Shown here: piece after piece, positions 9,377 to 18,507 of the stretch
Numbering within the stretch: the stretch's first letter is position 1
Layout: every line of letters starts with the position of its first letter
Made by a program: the position numbers and the translations under genes
Notes under the pieces: model-generated
Database searches by the model: none
Seen by the model: the letters and a program-made list of their open reading frames with translations, nothing else
What the model was told of the DNA's origin: nothing
Assembly: GCF_000166195.2 (NCBI RefSeq)
Contig: NZ_CM001403.1
Location: 5,970,432 to 6,034,431, forward strand
DNA: 64,000 nt
Reading direction: 5' to 3'
Source: Mucilaginibacter paludis DSM 18603
GTDB taxonomy: Bacteria > Bacteroidota > Bacteroidia > Sphingobacteriales > Sphingobacteriaceae

Positions 9377-9420
9377 ATTTTTAAATTTATCAAACCAATT
9401 AACCTGATAAATTTAAAAAT
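9377..9420 (+). promoter_or_regulatory. Perfect 16-bp inverted repeat reaching the symporter start codon
   Basis: The arm at 9377-9392 (AATTTTTAAATTTATC plus A) is the exact reverse complement of 9405-9420, with a 12-base loop. The right arm includes the first two bases of the ATG at 9419. In mRNA this AT-rich hairpin would hide the start codon region. As DNA it could instead be a dimer binding site. No T run follows, so it is not a terminator. Confidence 0.55.
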
Positions 9421-10780
9421 GAGTATACCCAACGTTAAGGCACAGGTATCATTTAACAATACCTACATTATCGGCATTTCCTTTATCTCGGCCCTGGGCG
9501 GGTATCTTTTCGGCTTTGATTTTGCTGTTATCTCTGGTGCGCTTCCTTTTTTGCGGACAGAATTTCACCTGTCGTCCTGGTGGGAAGGCTTTTTAACTGG
9601 TTCGTTGGCCTTAGGTTGTATTGTAGGTTGCCTGGCTGCCGGTAAATTGGCCGATAAATATGGGCGCAAACCAGGGCTGCTGGTGGCTGCCTCCATATTT
9701 GCCATATCATCATTGGGTATGGCTTTTTCGCAAGGGCTTACGCAGTTTGTATTAATGCGTTTTGCCGCAGGTATTGGCGTAGGCATGGCATCTATGCTTA
9801 GTCCGCTTTACATCGCCGAAATTTCTCCGGCAAGCATTCGCGGGCGCAATGTAGCTGTCAATCAACTTACCATTGGCATCGGCATTTTAGTAACCAACCT
9901 GGTTAACTACTGCCTTGCCGATAAAGGGCCTGATGTTTGGCGGCTGATGTTTGGCCTGGGCGTTATACCATCCATTTTATTTTTTGTGGGCGTGATATTT
10001 TTGCCCGAAAGTCCCCGCTGGCTTATGCAGGCGGGTAAGGAGCTTAAAGCGGCTGCCATACTCAATAAAATCGGCTCGGCCCGCTTTGCCCAAAATACCT
10101 TGAAGGATATTGCTATCTCGTTAAGCGGCAATCAACAACGGCAATCCTATAGCGCAGTTTTTGCCAAGGCAGTTCGTCCGGCGGTTATCGTTGGTATTAC
10201 ATTGGCCGTTTTCCAGCAGTTTTGCGGTATCAACATTGTTTTTAATTATACATCAACCATCTTTAAGTCGGTAGGGGCTAATTTAAATAATCAATTATTC
10301 CAAACGGTAGCCATCGGCATAGTAAACCTGTTGTTTACGGTTTTGGCTATGTGGCAGGTTGATAAGCTTGGCCGCCGCCCTTTAATGCTGATAGGTTCTT
10401 TAGGCTTAGCAGTGGTTTATATCGTTTTGGCCATCCTGTTAAAAGGACATAGCAACCCTTTGCTGGTTTCGGTATTTGTGCTCATAGCCATCGGGCTGTA
10501 CGCTACATCGCTGGCGCCGGTAACCTGGGTGCTTATATCAGAGATTTTTCCCAACCAAATCCGTGGTGTGGCATCCTCCGTAGCTATCGTGAGCCTTTGG
10601 GCAGCCTACTTTATACTGGTATTTACCTTCCCCGTTTTAACAGAAAATCTGGGCACCTACGGGCCTTTTTACCTGTATTCGGCCATCTGTTTCCTTGGGT
10701 TTTTATTCATCAGGGCCAAAGTCAGCGAAACCAAAGGCCAAACATTAGAAGAGTTGGAACAAAATTTAGTATCACATTAA
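9419..10780 (+). CDS. Sugar porter MFS transporter (XylE/GalP-like sugar/H+ symporter)
   Basis: This 453-residue inner-membrane protein of the sugar-porter family has twelve predicted TM helices. Hallmarks are GGYLFGFDFAVISGA in TM1, the loop motif GRKPG, PESPRWL after TM6, DKLGRRPLM after TM8, and an ETKGQTLEELE C-terminus. I chose the ATG at 9419 (MSIPNV). The in-frame ATG at 9341 would start inside the repeat operator and add 26 non-homologous-looking residues. It is the first gene of a two-gene unit with the DUF5107-TPR gene 15 bases downstream and is divergent from an AraC regulator. The likely substrate is a pentose or hexose; the exact sugar is not readable. Confidence 0.92.
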   Translation: MSIPNVKAQVSFNNTYIIGISFISALGGYLFGFDFAVISGALPFLRTEFHLSSWWEGFLTGSLALGCIVGCLAAGKLADKYGRKPGLLVAASIFAISSLGMAFSQGLTQFVLMRFAAGIGVGMASMLSPLYIAEISPASIRGRNVAVNQLTIGIGILVTNLVNYCLADKGPDVWRLMFGLGVIPSILFFVGVIFLPESPRWLMQAGKELKAAAILNKIGSARFAQNTLKDIAISLSGNQQRQSYSAVFAKAVRPAVIVGITLAVFQQFCGINIVFNYTSTIFKSVGANLNNQLFQTVAIGIVNLLFTVLAMWQVDKLGRRPLMLIGSLGLAVVYIVLAILLKGHSNPLLVSVFVLIAIGLYATSLAPVTWVLISEIFPNQIRGVASSVAIVSLWAAYFILVFTFPVLTENLGTYGPFYLYSAICFLGFLFIRAKVSETKGQTLEELEQNLVSH

Positions 10781-10795
10781 TTATAACACAATCAC

Positions 10796-13700
10796 ATGAA
10801 AGTGAAGGCATGGGCAGAAACGGTTATGATCCCTACTTATGGCATTGGTAAGCCTGATAAAAATCCGATGTTTTTTGAGAACCGTGTTTACCAGGGCAGC
10901 AGTGGTGTAGTATACCCCAATCCGGTTATCGAAAAAATATACGATGATAAAACCGATCGGCCGTATAAGGCTCTGTTTTTAGAGAACGACTATCTTAAAA
11001 TAATGATACTGCCCGAATTGGGCGGACGTATACAGATGGCCTACGATAAAATAAAGGAACGGCATTTTATATACTACAACCAGGTAATTAAGCCTGCGCT
11101 GGTAGGTTTATGCGGCCCATGGATTTCGGGCGGGATAGAGTTTAACTGGCCGCAACATCATCGCCCAAGTACTTTTGAGCCGGTTGACTTTAATGTAGAG
11201 GAGAGCCCGGATGGTAGTAAAACTGTTTGGATCAACGAGGTTGAGCGCATGTTCCGTACCAGGGGGATGGCCGGGTTTACGCTGTATCCCGACAAAGCCT
11301 ATCTTGAAATTAAAGCTAAGCTGTATAACCGCACTAACCTGCCGCAAACCTTTTTGTGGTGGGCTAACCCAGCCGTAAAAGTAAATGATTACTATCAATC
11401 CGTTTTTCCGCCGGATGTTAATGCCGTGTTTGACCATGGCAAGCGGGATGTATCTACTTTCCCGATAGCAACCGGCACTTATTACAAAGTAGATTACTCG
11501 CCCGGAACGGATATTTCCCGGTATAAAAACATACCAGTGCCTACATCCTACATGGCTGTAAACTCCGGGTATGATTTTGTTGGCGGATACGAGCATGACA
11601 CCCAGGCAGGCGTATTGCATGTGGCCGATCATCATGTATCGCCAGGTAAAAAACAATGGACCTGGGGAAATAGTGATTTTGGTGTAGCCTGGGATAAAAA
11701 CCTGACCGACGAAGATGGCCCTTATATTGAATTAATGACAGGGGTATTTACCGATAACCAGCCCGATTTTGCGTGGCTGATGCCCTACGAAGAAAAAACT
11801 TTTACCCAGTTTTTTTTGCCCTACCGTGAACTTGGTGTGGTGAAAAATGCGAATAAAGATTTTCTGATCAATTTTGAGAAAATAGATCAGGAGCTGGAAG
11901 TGAAAATATTCGCTACATCTGTACAATCAGGTTGCACGTTAAAAGTATATGCAGGCGGTGTCCTGATTTTTAAAAAAGTAATCAGTGTGTCGCCGGATCA
12001 AATTTACCGTAAGGTGATTAAAATCAAACTTAACGAGAATGATTTTTCGCTATCGCTTAGCGATGCTACAGGTAAAGAGATTATCAGTTATGACGCTACC
12101 CAACAGAAGGAAAATGATATCCCGGAAGCCGCAAAGCCAGCACCCCAGCCTCAGGATGCAGAATCAACTGAAGAACTGTTTTTAATTGGCCAGCATCTGG
12201 AACAGTACAGGCATGCCACTTATAGCCCGGTACCCTATTATCAGGAGGCCTTAAAGCGCGAACCCAAAGATGCACGCAATAACAACGCCCTTGGTTTGTG
12301 GTATCTGCGCCGCGGCCAGTTTACACAAAGCGAACCGTATTTCAGGCAAGCCATTAAAACTATTACGGGCAGAAATCCTAATCCGTATGACAGCGAGCCT
12401 TACTATAACCTGGGCCTTTGCCTGCAATACCAAAATAGGATAAACGAAGCTTATGATGCCTTTTTTAAAGCTACCTGGAGCAATGCCTTCCAGGATAGCG
12501 GATATTTTTCGGTTGCCCAGATCGACCTTCTCCGTGGTGATTATGAGCTGGCGCTTGAGCATATTAACTGGTCTATCGACAAGAATGCGCGTAACAGCCG
12601 TGCTTATTTAATTAAGGTTATAGCCTTGTGGAAACTAAACCGCGCAAACGAAGCCGTGTCGATTGCCCAGCAAGGGCTAAAGCGCGATCAGTTTAATATC
12701 GGCGTATTGTTCGCTTTGTACCTTTGCTATAGCTCGCTCGGTTTTAAAACGCAGGCTACCGAAACATTAAACCAGGCATTAAGGCTAAGCCGGGGTACGT
12801 CGCATAATTTAATTGAATACGCTATCGATTTTTCTGCTGTTGGTTTATATGCCGAGGCTGCCGATCTGTTGTTGCATACCGATGCTGCCTATCTGGATGA
12901 ACCCCTTGTTAACTATTACCTGGGCTATTTTTATCACCAGGCGGGAGACGAAAAAGCTGCAATTTATTTAAAAAAGGCAGCGTTGGCTAATTCCGCCTAT
13001 TGTTTCCCCAACCGGCTTGAAGATATTGCCGTGCTAAAAATAGCCATGGAGTTGGATGCTGACGATGCTAAGGCGCCTTATTATTTGGGTAATTTATGGT
13101 ACGATAAGCGCCAATACGATAACGCTATTGAAAACTGGCTAAGCTCAGTTAAAATAGATTCATCTTTTCCCACAGTTTTAAGAAATTTGGGTATAGCCTT
13201 TTTTAATAAACTTGATGACGAACAGGCCGCCGTCAGTTATTTTGAAAAGGCTTACCAGCTTAACCCGCATGATGCGCGGATACTGATGGAACTCGACCAA
13301 TTATATAAGCGCCTTAATAAAAAGCCCGAAGAACGTTTGGTGCTACTGGAACAAAAACTTGAGGTTACACTATCCCGGGATGATTTGTACTTGGAGCGGG
13401 CCGCTATTTATAATTTTACCGGCTACTATAACCAGGCATTCGAGCTCATCATGCAGCACCAATTTCACCCTTGGGAAGGGGGAGAGGGCAAAGTATCCGG
13501 CCAGTATATTTACAGCCTGGTAGAACAGGCGAAGCAAAATATTGAAACAGGTGATTTTGCTATCGCGATAGCAAAACTGGAGCAAGCGCAATTTTATCCC
13601 GATAACTTAGGAGAAGGCAAATTATACGGCGCGCAAGAGAATGATATTTTTTACTGGATGGGGAATGCTTATGAAGCAATGGGTAATCAACAAAAAGCAA

Positions 13701-14116
13701 GGGAATGCTGGCATAAAGCGGCTAATGGCTTATCAGAACCAAGTGCTGCCCTGTTCTACAACGACCAGCAACCCGATAAAATATTTTACCAAGGTTTGGC
13801 CCTGATGAAATTAGGACGAGACGATGAGGCCATGTTGATTTTTAGCAAGCTTGTAAACTACGGCAAAAAACACCTACATGACGAGGTGAAGCTGGATTAT
13901 TTCGCCGTATCGTTACCCAATTTATTGATTTTTAAAGGAGATCTGGCTCGGTTAAACCATATCCATTGCCTTTATATCTTAGGTTTGGGTTACCTCGGGC
14001 TGCAACAGTTTCATGAAGCGGAAAGCTGTTTTAACAAAGTGCTGCAGGCAGATGCCATGCATCAGGGCGCAAAAACGCATATCCGCTTATCCCCGAAAGG
14101 GAAACTAACAGCTTGA
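10796..14116 (+). CDS. DUF5107 and TPR-repeat protein
   Basis: This 1106-residue protein has no evident signal peptide. The N-terminal part to about residue 330 matches the DUF5107 type (motifs LPELGGRIQMAYDK and CGPWISGGIEFNWPQHH), which looks like an aldose-epimerase/beta-sandwich sugar-binding fold. From about residue 460 onward it is made of TPR-like helical repeats (for example NNALGLWYLRRGQFTQSEPYF and YYNLGLCLQYQNRINEAYDAF). Such proteins are common in Bacteroidota beside sugar porters. It is 15 bases from the symporter and probably co-transcribed, so a role in processing or sensing the imported sugar is plausible. The enzymatic activity is unknown. Confidence 0.85.
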   Translation: MKVKAWAETVMIPTYGIGKPDKNPMFFENRVYQGSSGVVYPNPVIEKIYDDKTDRPYKALFLENDYLKIMILPELGGRIQMAYDKIKERHFIYYNQVIKPALVGLCGPWISGGIEFNWPQHHRPSTFEPVDFNVEESPDGSKTVWINEVERMFRTRGMAGFTLYPDKAYLEIKAKLYNRTNLPQTFLWWANPAVKVNDYYQSVFPPDVNAVFDHGKRDVSTFPIATGTYYKVDYSPGTDISRYKNIPVPTSYMAVNSGYDFVGGYEHDTQAGVLHVADHHVSPGKKQWTWGNSDFGVAWDKNLTDEDGPYIELMTGVFTDNQPDFAWLMPYEEKTFTQFFLPYRELGVVKNANKDFLINFEKIDQELEVKIFATSVQSGCTLKVYAGGVLIFKKVISVSPDQIYRKVIKIKLNENDFSLSLSDATGKEIISYDATQQKENDIPEAAKPAPQPQDAESTEELFLIGQHLEQYRHATYSPVPYYQEALKREPKDARNNNALGLWYLRRGQFTQSEPYFRQAIKTITGRNPNPYDSEPYYNLGLCLQYQNRINEAYDAFFKATWSNAFQDSGYFSVAQIDLLRGDYELALEHINWSIDKNARNSRAYLIKVIALWKLNRANEAVSIAQQGLKRDQFNIGVLFALYLCYSSLGFKTQATETLNQALRLSRGTSHNLIEYAIDFSAVGLYAEAADLLLHTDAAYLDEPLVNYYLGYFYHQAGDEKAAIYLKKAALANSAYCFPNRLEDIAVLKIAMELDADDAKAPYYLGNLWYDKRQYDNAIENWLSSVKIDSSFPTVLRNLGIAFFNKLDDEQAAVSYFEKAYQLNPHDARILMELDQLYKRLNKKPEERLVLLEQKLEVTLSRDDLYLERAAIYNFTGYYNQAFELIMQHQFHPWEGGEGKVSGQYIYSLVEQAKQNIETGDFAIAIAKLEQAQFYPDNLGEGKLYGAQENDIFYWMGNAYEAMGNQQKARECWHKAANGLSEPSAALFYNDQQPDKIFYQGLALMKLGRDDEAMLIFSKLVNYGKKHLHDEVKLDYFAVSLPNLLIFKGDLARLNHIHCLYILGLGYLGLQQFHEAESCFNKVLQADAMHQGAKTHIRLSPKGKLTA

Positions 14117-14131
14117 ACTCAACACTCAGCC

Positions 14132-14175
14132 ATGCCCCTCTAAGTCTCCCCTTCAGGGGAGATTTAGAGGGGCAT
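14132..14175. repeat. 20-bp palindromic repeat (CCCCTC family) between convergent genes
   Basis: Positions 14132-14151 (ATGCCCCTCTAAGTCTCCCC) pair with 14156-14175 with a single G-U type exception and a four-base loop. It is one copy of a dispersed family also seen at 21880-21954, 34401-34481/36149-36187 and, split, at 47585-47609/48191-48235. Here it can terminate transcription from both sides. It also carries the modC stop codon in its loop. Confidence 0.85.
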
Positions 14176-14767
14176 CTACAGTATCAATCTCGTCCGGGTT
14201 GTGGCTTACTATCAAACATGTACTTCCCAGTTCGCCCACCAGCGCTTTTAATCCCGTAATAATCATTCCCCGCATCTCGGGGTCTAAGGCTGAAAAAGGT
14301 TCGTCCATTAGTAAAACCTGCGGCTTAATAGCCAATGCCCGTAAAATAGCCAGCCGTTGCTGCTGCCCGCCAGATAAATATTCGGGTTTGTGCTTGGTTA
14401 ATGTCTCCAGTTTGCCAAAATGCAGCAGGCGTTCAATCCATAATTTATCCCCGGTAGCATACTCAAGGTGCTGCTTTACCGTCATGTTAGGGAAGAGCGC
14501 GTAATTCTGGAACACAAAGCCTGTTTTACGTTGCTGTGGCGATAGGTTTATCCCGCGTGCAGTATCCTGCCAAAGCTCATTATTTACCGTTATTTTGGCC
14601 ATTTCGGGGATGATCAGTCCGGCTATAATTTTAAGCAACGTTGTTTTACCCGATCCGGATGGGCCGTATATTTTGGTGATGGCGCCCTTTGTAAATTGCG
14701 TGTTTAACCGGAGTACTTTATTCCCCTCGTAGGTACGCATTTTTTTTTCAATGTCGATAACTATCAT
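14153..14767 (-). CDS. modC: Molybdate-type ABC transporter ATP-binding protein, C-terminally shortened
   Basis: This 204-residue ABC ATPase has Walker A GPSGSGKTT (35-43), Q87 in the Q-loop, signature LSGGQQQR (131-138), Walker B VLLMDEP (151-157) and switch H189, so the nucleotide-binding core is complete. It ends just after the H-loop. The last residues DAPLNLP and the TGA at 14153-14155 are encoded by a palindromic repeat (14132-14175). Characterised ModC proteins are about 350 residues with a C-terminal MOP/TOBE regulatory domain, which is absent here. It overlaps modB by four bases. ModC is called from the operon with modB and modA. Confidence 0.85.
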   Translation of the reverse strand: MIVIDIEKKMRTYEGNKVLRLNTQFTKGAITKIYGPSGSGKTTLLKIIAGLIIPEMAKITVNNELWQDTARGINLSPQQRKTGFVFQNYALFPNMTVKQHLEYATGDKLWIERLLHFGKLETLTKHKPEYLSGGQQQRLAILRALAIKPQVLLMDEPFSALDPEMRGMIITGLKALVGELGSTCLIVSHNPDEIDTVDAPLNLP

Positions 14768-15441
14768 TCCAAAGGGCTTTTGGCGGTATGCCTGTTAAAA
14801 ATAAAAACCGCCATCACAATGATAAAGGTAATGGCAAACAGTACCAGCGAATAATTATTGGCGCTTGCGTAGTCCATGTTTTCAACCGAATCGTAAATGG
14901 CGATGGATGCCACCCGGGTTACATGGGGGATGTTGCCGCCAATCATCAGCACTACGCCAAACTCGCCCAGCGTATGGGCAAAGGTGAGCACCGTAGCCGT
15001 TAATAATGACGACCGGATGTTAGGCAACAGCACATGCACAAACGTTTGCATTTTGGTTTTCCCTAAGGTATAGGATGCCTGCGATAGCGACAATGGCAAT
15101 TGCTGCAAAGCCGATTTAATAGGGCCTATCATAAATGGTACGCTGTAGATAAGCGATGCCAGCACCAAACCCTGGAACGAAAAAACAAACTGAATGTTAA
15201 AATGATTGGCCAGCCATTTACCCAACCCGCGTTGCGGACTAAAAGCCAGTAACAAGTAAAAGCCCAATACCGAGGGCGGTAGCACCAGGGGCATGGTAAT
15301 GATGGCCTCGATGATGATTTTGATAACCGAACGCCCCCTGGAAAGCCAATAGGCCAGGGGCAAGCCCATTACCAATAACAGGGCCGTAGTAATACCGGCC
15401 AGCCGCAAGGTTAACCAAATGGGCGACCAATCCATCAGCAA
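14764..15441 (-). CDS. modB: Molybdate ABC transporter permease ModB
   Basis: This 225-residue inner-membrane permease has about five TM helices (near residues 10-32, 44-68, 85-107, 130-150 and 195-216). The EAA-type loop, which docks on the ATPase, reads LSQASYTLGKTKMQTF, and GEFGVVLMIGGN is a typical ModB/CysT segment. Its 3' end overlaps modC by four bases and its start lies 23 bases after the modA stop, so modA-modB-modC form one operon that imports molybdate (or tungstate). Confidence 0.93.
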   Translation of the reverse strand: MLMDWSPIWLTLRLAGITTALLLVMGLPLAYWLSRGRSVIKIIIEAIITMPLVLPPSVLGFYLLLAFSPQRGLGKWLANHFNIQFVFSFQGLVLASLIYSVPFMIGPIKSALQQLPLSLSQASYTLGKTKMQTFVHVLLPNIRSSLLTATVLTFAHTLGEFGVVLMIGGNIPHVTRVASIAIYDSVENMDYASANNYSLVLFAITFIIVMAVFIFNRHTAKSPLE

Positions 15442-15464
15442 TCAATTAAGTTTTTGTACCTCAT

Positions 15465-16214
15465 TTAATCCGTGTGGTAACCATATTTTTTAAATATAGC
15501 TTTCGCGGATGAAGATAGCAGGTATTTATAAAATTTTTCGGCCTGGGCGTTATTTTGGGCATGCTTTAAAATAACAATGCCCTGTTGTATTGGTTCGTAA
15601 AGTTTAGGGTCGATAGCGGCCCAATACAGCTTTTTGCTTTGGCCCGAATCATAAATGAACGATTGGCTGGTAAACCCTGCCGAAACGGCATCGTTAAAAA
15701 TATACGTATTTACCTGCGATATGCTTTCGCCGGTAACCAATTTAGGGCTTATCTTGTCCAGCAGCGCCAGCTTAACCAGGGCTTCTTTGGCAGCCTTGCC
15801 GTAGGGTGCAATGGCCGGGTTTGCTATCGCGATCTTTTTGATCTCATCTTTTAATATCAGCGTTTGCCAATGTTTTACATCCAGGTTTTGTGTGCTGCAA
15901 ATAATCAGTTTGCCCAAAGCATAAACCACAGGCTTATCCAACGTAAATCCATCCTTGTACAGGGCATCCGGGAAACTCATATCCGCAGAAAGGAACACAT
16001 CGAAAGGTGCCCCGTTTTTGATCTGCGCAACCAGGTTACCGGATGAACCGACGATGGGCTCAACTACAATGCCGGTTTTGCTTTTAAAATCAGCATCCAA
16101 AACCTTAATTACCGATTGTAAATTGGCCGCTACAGCAACCTTTAAGCCTTGGCCGAAGGCCGGAGCAGATAGCAGGATGGTGATGATAAAAAATGATAGC
16201 TTTTTGATATTCAT
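15465..16214 (-). CDS. modA: Molybdate ABC transporter substrate-binding protein ModA
   Basis: This 249-residue periplasmic binding protein has a signal peptide at residues 1-22 (hydrophobic core FFIITILLSAPAFG, then Q). The mature start LKVAVAANLQ, the GSSGNL oxyanion-binding segment and GAPFDVFLSAD are hallmarks of ModA. I chose the ATG at 16214 because it places a normal signal peptide at the N-terminus. An upstream in-frame ATG at 16295 would add 27 residues unlike a signal. First gene of modABC. It fits the Moco genes found 12 kb away. Confidence 0.93.
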   Translation of the reverse strand: MNIKKLSFFIITILLSAPAFGQGLKVAVAANLQSVIKVLDADFKSKTGIVVEPIVGSSGNLVAQIKNGAPFDVFLSADMSFPDALYKDGFTLDKPVVYALGKLIICSTQNLDVKHWQTLILKDEIKKIAIANPAIAPYGKAAKEALVKLALLDKISPKLVTGESISQVNTYIFNDAVSAGFTSQSFIYDSGQSKKLYWAAIDPKLYEPIQQGIVILKHAQNNAQAEKFYKYLLSSSAKAIFKKYGYHTD

Positions 16215-16526
16215 TGATCGTATTGGTTTGATAGCTATTGTATGCCTGTTTAACTTTAACTTCACAGCAGGCTTGAACAAATATACCAATAACAAAAAAA
16301 GAGTGGGTGAGTTTCCATGAAAAACGAATAGCCTGTCAATTAAAAAAAGGGTAGCTCCGGTTGGGGCAAAATAGATATTTGATAAATTGCTACAAACAGG
16401 TAGTCCATATTGGGCAGATCATCTCCGCGCGATCAGCCCTCTGCATACTTATCGCATGCATAGGAGATCCCTTCTTCCAAGATGATATAAGCGGAGAATG
16501 ATTGACAGCATCCCAAATAAACATTG

Positions 16527-16576
16527 CGAAAATCAATCGATCATTCAAAAATCAATCACTCAAAAAATCAAAAATA
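16527..16576. repeat. Low-complexity CAATCATTC tract downstream of yceH
   Basis: A run of AATCAATC/ATTCAAAA-type words with roughly four-base periodicity lies directly after the yceH stop (minus strand: TTGATTGA-like). Similar tracts occur at 29889-30005 and 30615-30662. Read on the minus strand they give TGA stops in all frames. The remaining 16296-16526, upstream of modA and between the genes, shows no gene; no clear promoter was recognised there. Confidence 0.5.
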
Positions 16577-17236
16577 TCAACCCATCAGTTCTTTCATCAG
16601 TTTATCAAAAGCTTCCTTAAGTTCCGCTAATTCGGTCTCCACTTTGGCCAGGCGGGTTTCCAGCTCGGCGGATGGGCGGCTGCCGGATGTTGGTTCGTCG
16701 GCTGTGTCATCATCGTTGATATCGGGTATTCCGGATAGTAAATGGGCGTAGCGCACTTCTTTTTGGCCGGCACGCCGCGGCAGTTGTACTACATAGGGCG
16801 GCTCGTTGCTGGCTAATTTTTCCAGCACCGTTTGTACTTCATCTAACGATTCAAACTCCCATAAACGGCCAGAGTTGGTGTTCAGCTCGCCCGGTGTTTG
16901 CGCACCACGCAGCATCAGCAGGCAAATCAAAGCTACCTCGGCAGGCACCACCGGGAAAACGATGGCAAAATTGTGCTTGTATTTTATGGCCCGGCTTGAG
17001 CCACCGGTGGCGGTTGATATTAATCCGCGTCGTTTTAACTTGTCTAAGGCCAGTACTACGGTTTCATCATCATAATTAACTACCGGCTTGCGCGATGTTT
17101 TTTGGTTGCAGGCTGCCGTTAAGCTATTGATAGTCATGGGATAATAGTCGGGAGTGGTGCGGCATTTTTCCATTAATACGCCTAACACACGAAGCTCGGT
17201 AGCTTCAAGTACAGGTAAAGTTTGGGCTTGATCCAT
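16577..17236 (-). CDS. yceH: YceH family (DUF480) protein
   Basis: This 219-residue protein is built of two winged-helix domains as in the YceH/DUF480 family. The family start LEATELRVLGVLMEKCRTTP (about residues 9-28), followed by DYYPMTINSLTAACNQK, is unmistakable. The C-terminal 40 residues form a coiled coil (LETRLAKVETELAELKEAFDKL). The biochemical role is not established; a DNA-binding or regulatory role is only inferred from the fold. It is monocistronic, on the minus strand after modABC but read toward it with a 280-base gap. Confidence 0.93.
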   Translation of the reverse strand: MDQAQTLPVLEATELRVLGVLMEKCRTTPDYYPMTINSLTAACNQKTSRKPVVNYDDETVVLALDKLKRRGLISTATGGSSRAIKYKHNFAIVFPVVPAEVALICLLMLRGAQTPGELNTNSGRLWEFESLDEVQTVLEKLASNEPPYVVQLPRRAGQKEVRYAHLLSGIPDINDDDTADEPTSGSRPSAELETRLAKVETELAELKEAFDKLMKELMG

Positions 17237-17329
17237 CCGCTAATATAAACATTGGTTTAAGCCGTCGAAAAAAAGGAATGGATTTTTTATTTACTTGCTA
17301 ATATAATTGGCAAAAATCGGTTACTTTGT

Positions 17330-18160
17330 ATGGTCATGTCGTTGTTCATCACATCACTCAATTCGGGAAGTAATGGTAACTGTTACTATGTTGGTAACGA
17401 GCAGGATGCCATCCTGGTAGATGCCGGGATATCATGCCGCGAAACCGAAAAGCGCATGCAAAGGTTAGGCCTCAGCATGCATAATGTGAGGGCCGTTTTT
17501 ATTTCGCACGAGCATTCCGATCATATCCGTGGCTTACCCGTGCTGGCCAAAAAATACCAGCTGCCGGTTTATATTACGCCGCGCACCTTGCAGTATGGCG
17601 GTTTAGCGTTAGACGAAAATTTGGTGATTCCCTTTCGGGGATATGAGCCGGTGCGGGTGGGCGATTTGCTGGTTACCGCGTTCCCTAAACTGCACGACGC
17701 TTCCGATCCGCATAGCTTTATCATTAGCTACCGCGATGTTAAGGTTGGCGTTTTTACCGATATAGGTTCGCCCTGCGATAATTTGATTTCGCACTTTGCG
17801 CAATGTCACGCCGCTTTTCTGGAAGCTAATTACGATGAAGCGATGCTGGAGCAGGGGAGGTACCCTTATCATTTAAAGCGGCGCATCCGGGGCGGTAACG
17901 GCCACCTCTCCAATAGCCAGGCACTTGAAGTATTTAAGGTGCACCGGCCATCGTTTATGAGTCATTTGCTGTTGTCGCACTTGTCGAAGGATAATAACTG
18001 CCCCCAGTTGGTGCAGGATCTTTTTAACCTGCACGCCAACGGTACCAATATTATTATTGCCTCGCGTTTTGAGGAAACCGCAGTTTACCGTATTACCGGC
18101 ACACCGCAATTGCACCAGAGCGAGTTTTCGATGATGCCGGTGCAGTTTTCGTTATTTTAA
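17330..18160 (+). CDS. MBL-fold metallo-hydrolase (YycJ/WalJ-like)
   Basis: This protein of 274-276 residues starts at 17330 or at the third codon (17336, MSLFITSLNSGSNGNCYYVG). The metallo-beta-lactamase motif HEHSDH (ISHEHSDHIRG, about residues 60-65) and later metal ligands (FTDIG, LSHLS) are present. N-terminal SLNSGSNGNCYYV and NNCPQLVQDL near the C-terminus match the YycJ/WalJ-type exonuclease-like subgroup. The substrate is probably nucleic acid, by family. It is divergent from yceH and stands alone before the IS copy. Confidence 0.88.
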   Translation: MVMSLFITSLNSGSNGNCYYVGNEQDAILVDAGISCRETEKRMQRLGLSMHNVRAVFISHEHSDHIRGLPVLAKKYQLPVYITPRTLQYGGLALDENLVIPFRGYEPVRVGDLLVTAFPKLHDASDPHSFIISYRDVKVGVFTDIGSPCDNLISHFAQCHAAFLEANYDEAMLEQGRYPYHLKRRIRGGNGHLSNSQALEVFKVHRPSFMSHLLLSHLSKDNNCPQLVQDLFNLHANGTNIIIASRFEETAVYRITGTPQLHQSEFSMMPVQFSLF

Positions 18161-18289
18161 AGAGAGTAGGGGCCTATAGTTTTAGTTTATCTGCAGGGAT
18201 TTCAGGTTGTAAATTTAGTTATTAAGTATTTGATTGTAAGTGCGTTTGTTTGCTCCTGTAAACAGTGTTCTTTAAAAGCGCTGGCGCGT

Positions 18290-18338
18290 GTGCGATTCCC
18301 CTCTCGAGAGGGGCGGAGGGGTGTGTTTATACGAGCGA
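18290..18338. repeat. Dispersed GC-rich repeat, CCCCTCTCGAGAGGGG family, copy 1
   Basis: GTGCGATTCCCCTCTCGAGA and the following GGGGCGGAGGGGTGTGT are shared almost exactly with 19983-20032 and, inverted, with 47890-47938. All three are followed by a TAT/CTATGCGAGCG-like end. A related second element at about 18375-18420 contains the CTCTCGAGAG target of the insertion sequence. The core is self-complementary and could form a cruciform or terminator. Confidence 0.75.
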
Positions 18339-18507
18339 TAAGCAAATTACGAAAAGTGCGTCGCGCGGCCAAACACCCCCCCTGCCATTGCGCACCGTCT
18401 GGCCCGCCCCCTCTCGAGAGCATAGCCGTCAACTTTAGAAAAAAAAGGGATAAAATTTTTTTAGAGCAAGAATCGGAACTGCAAAATTGCAGTCATTATT
18501 CGAGCGA

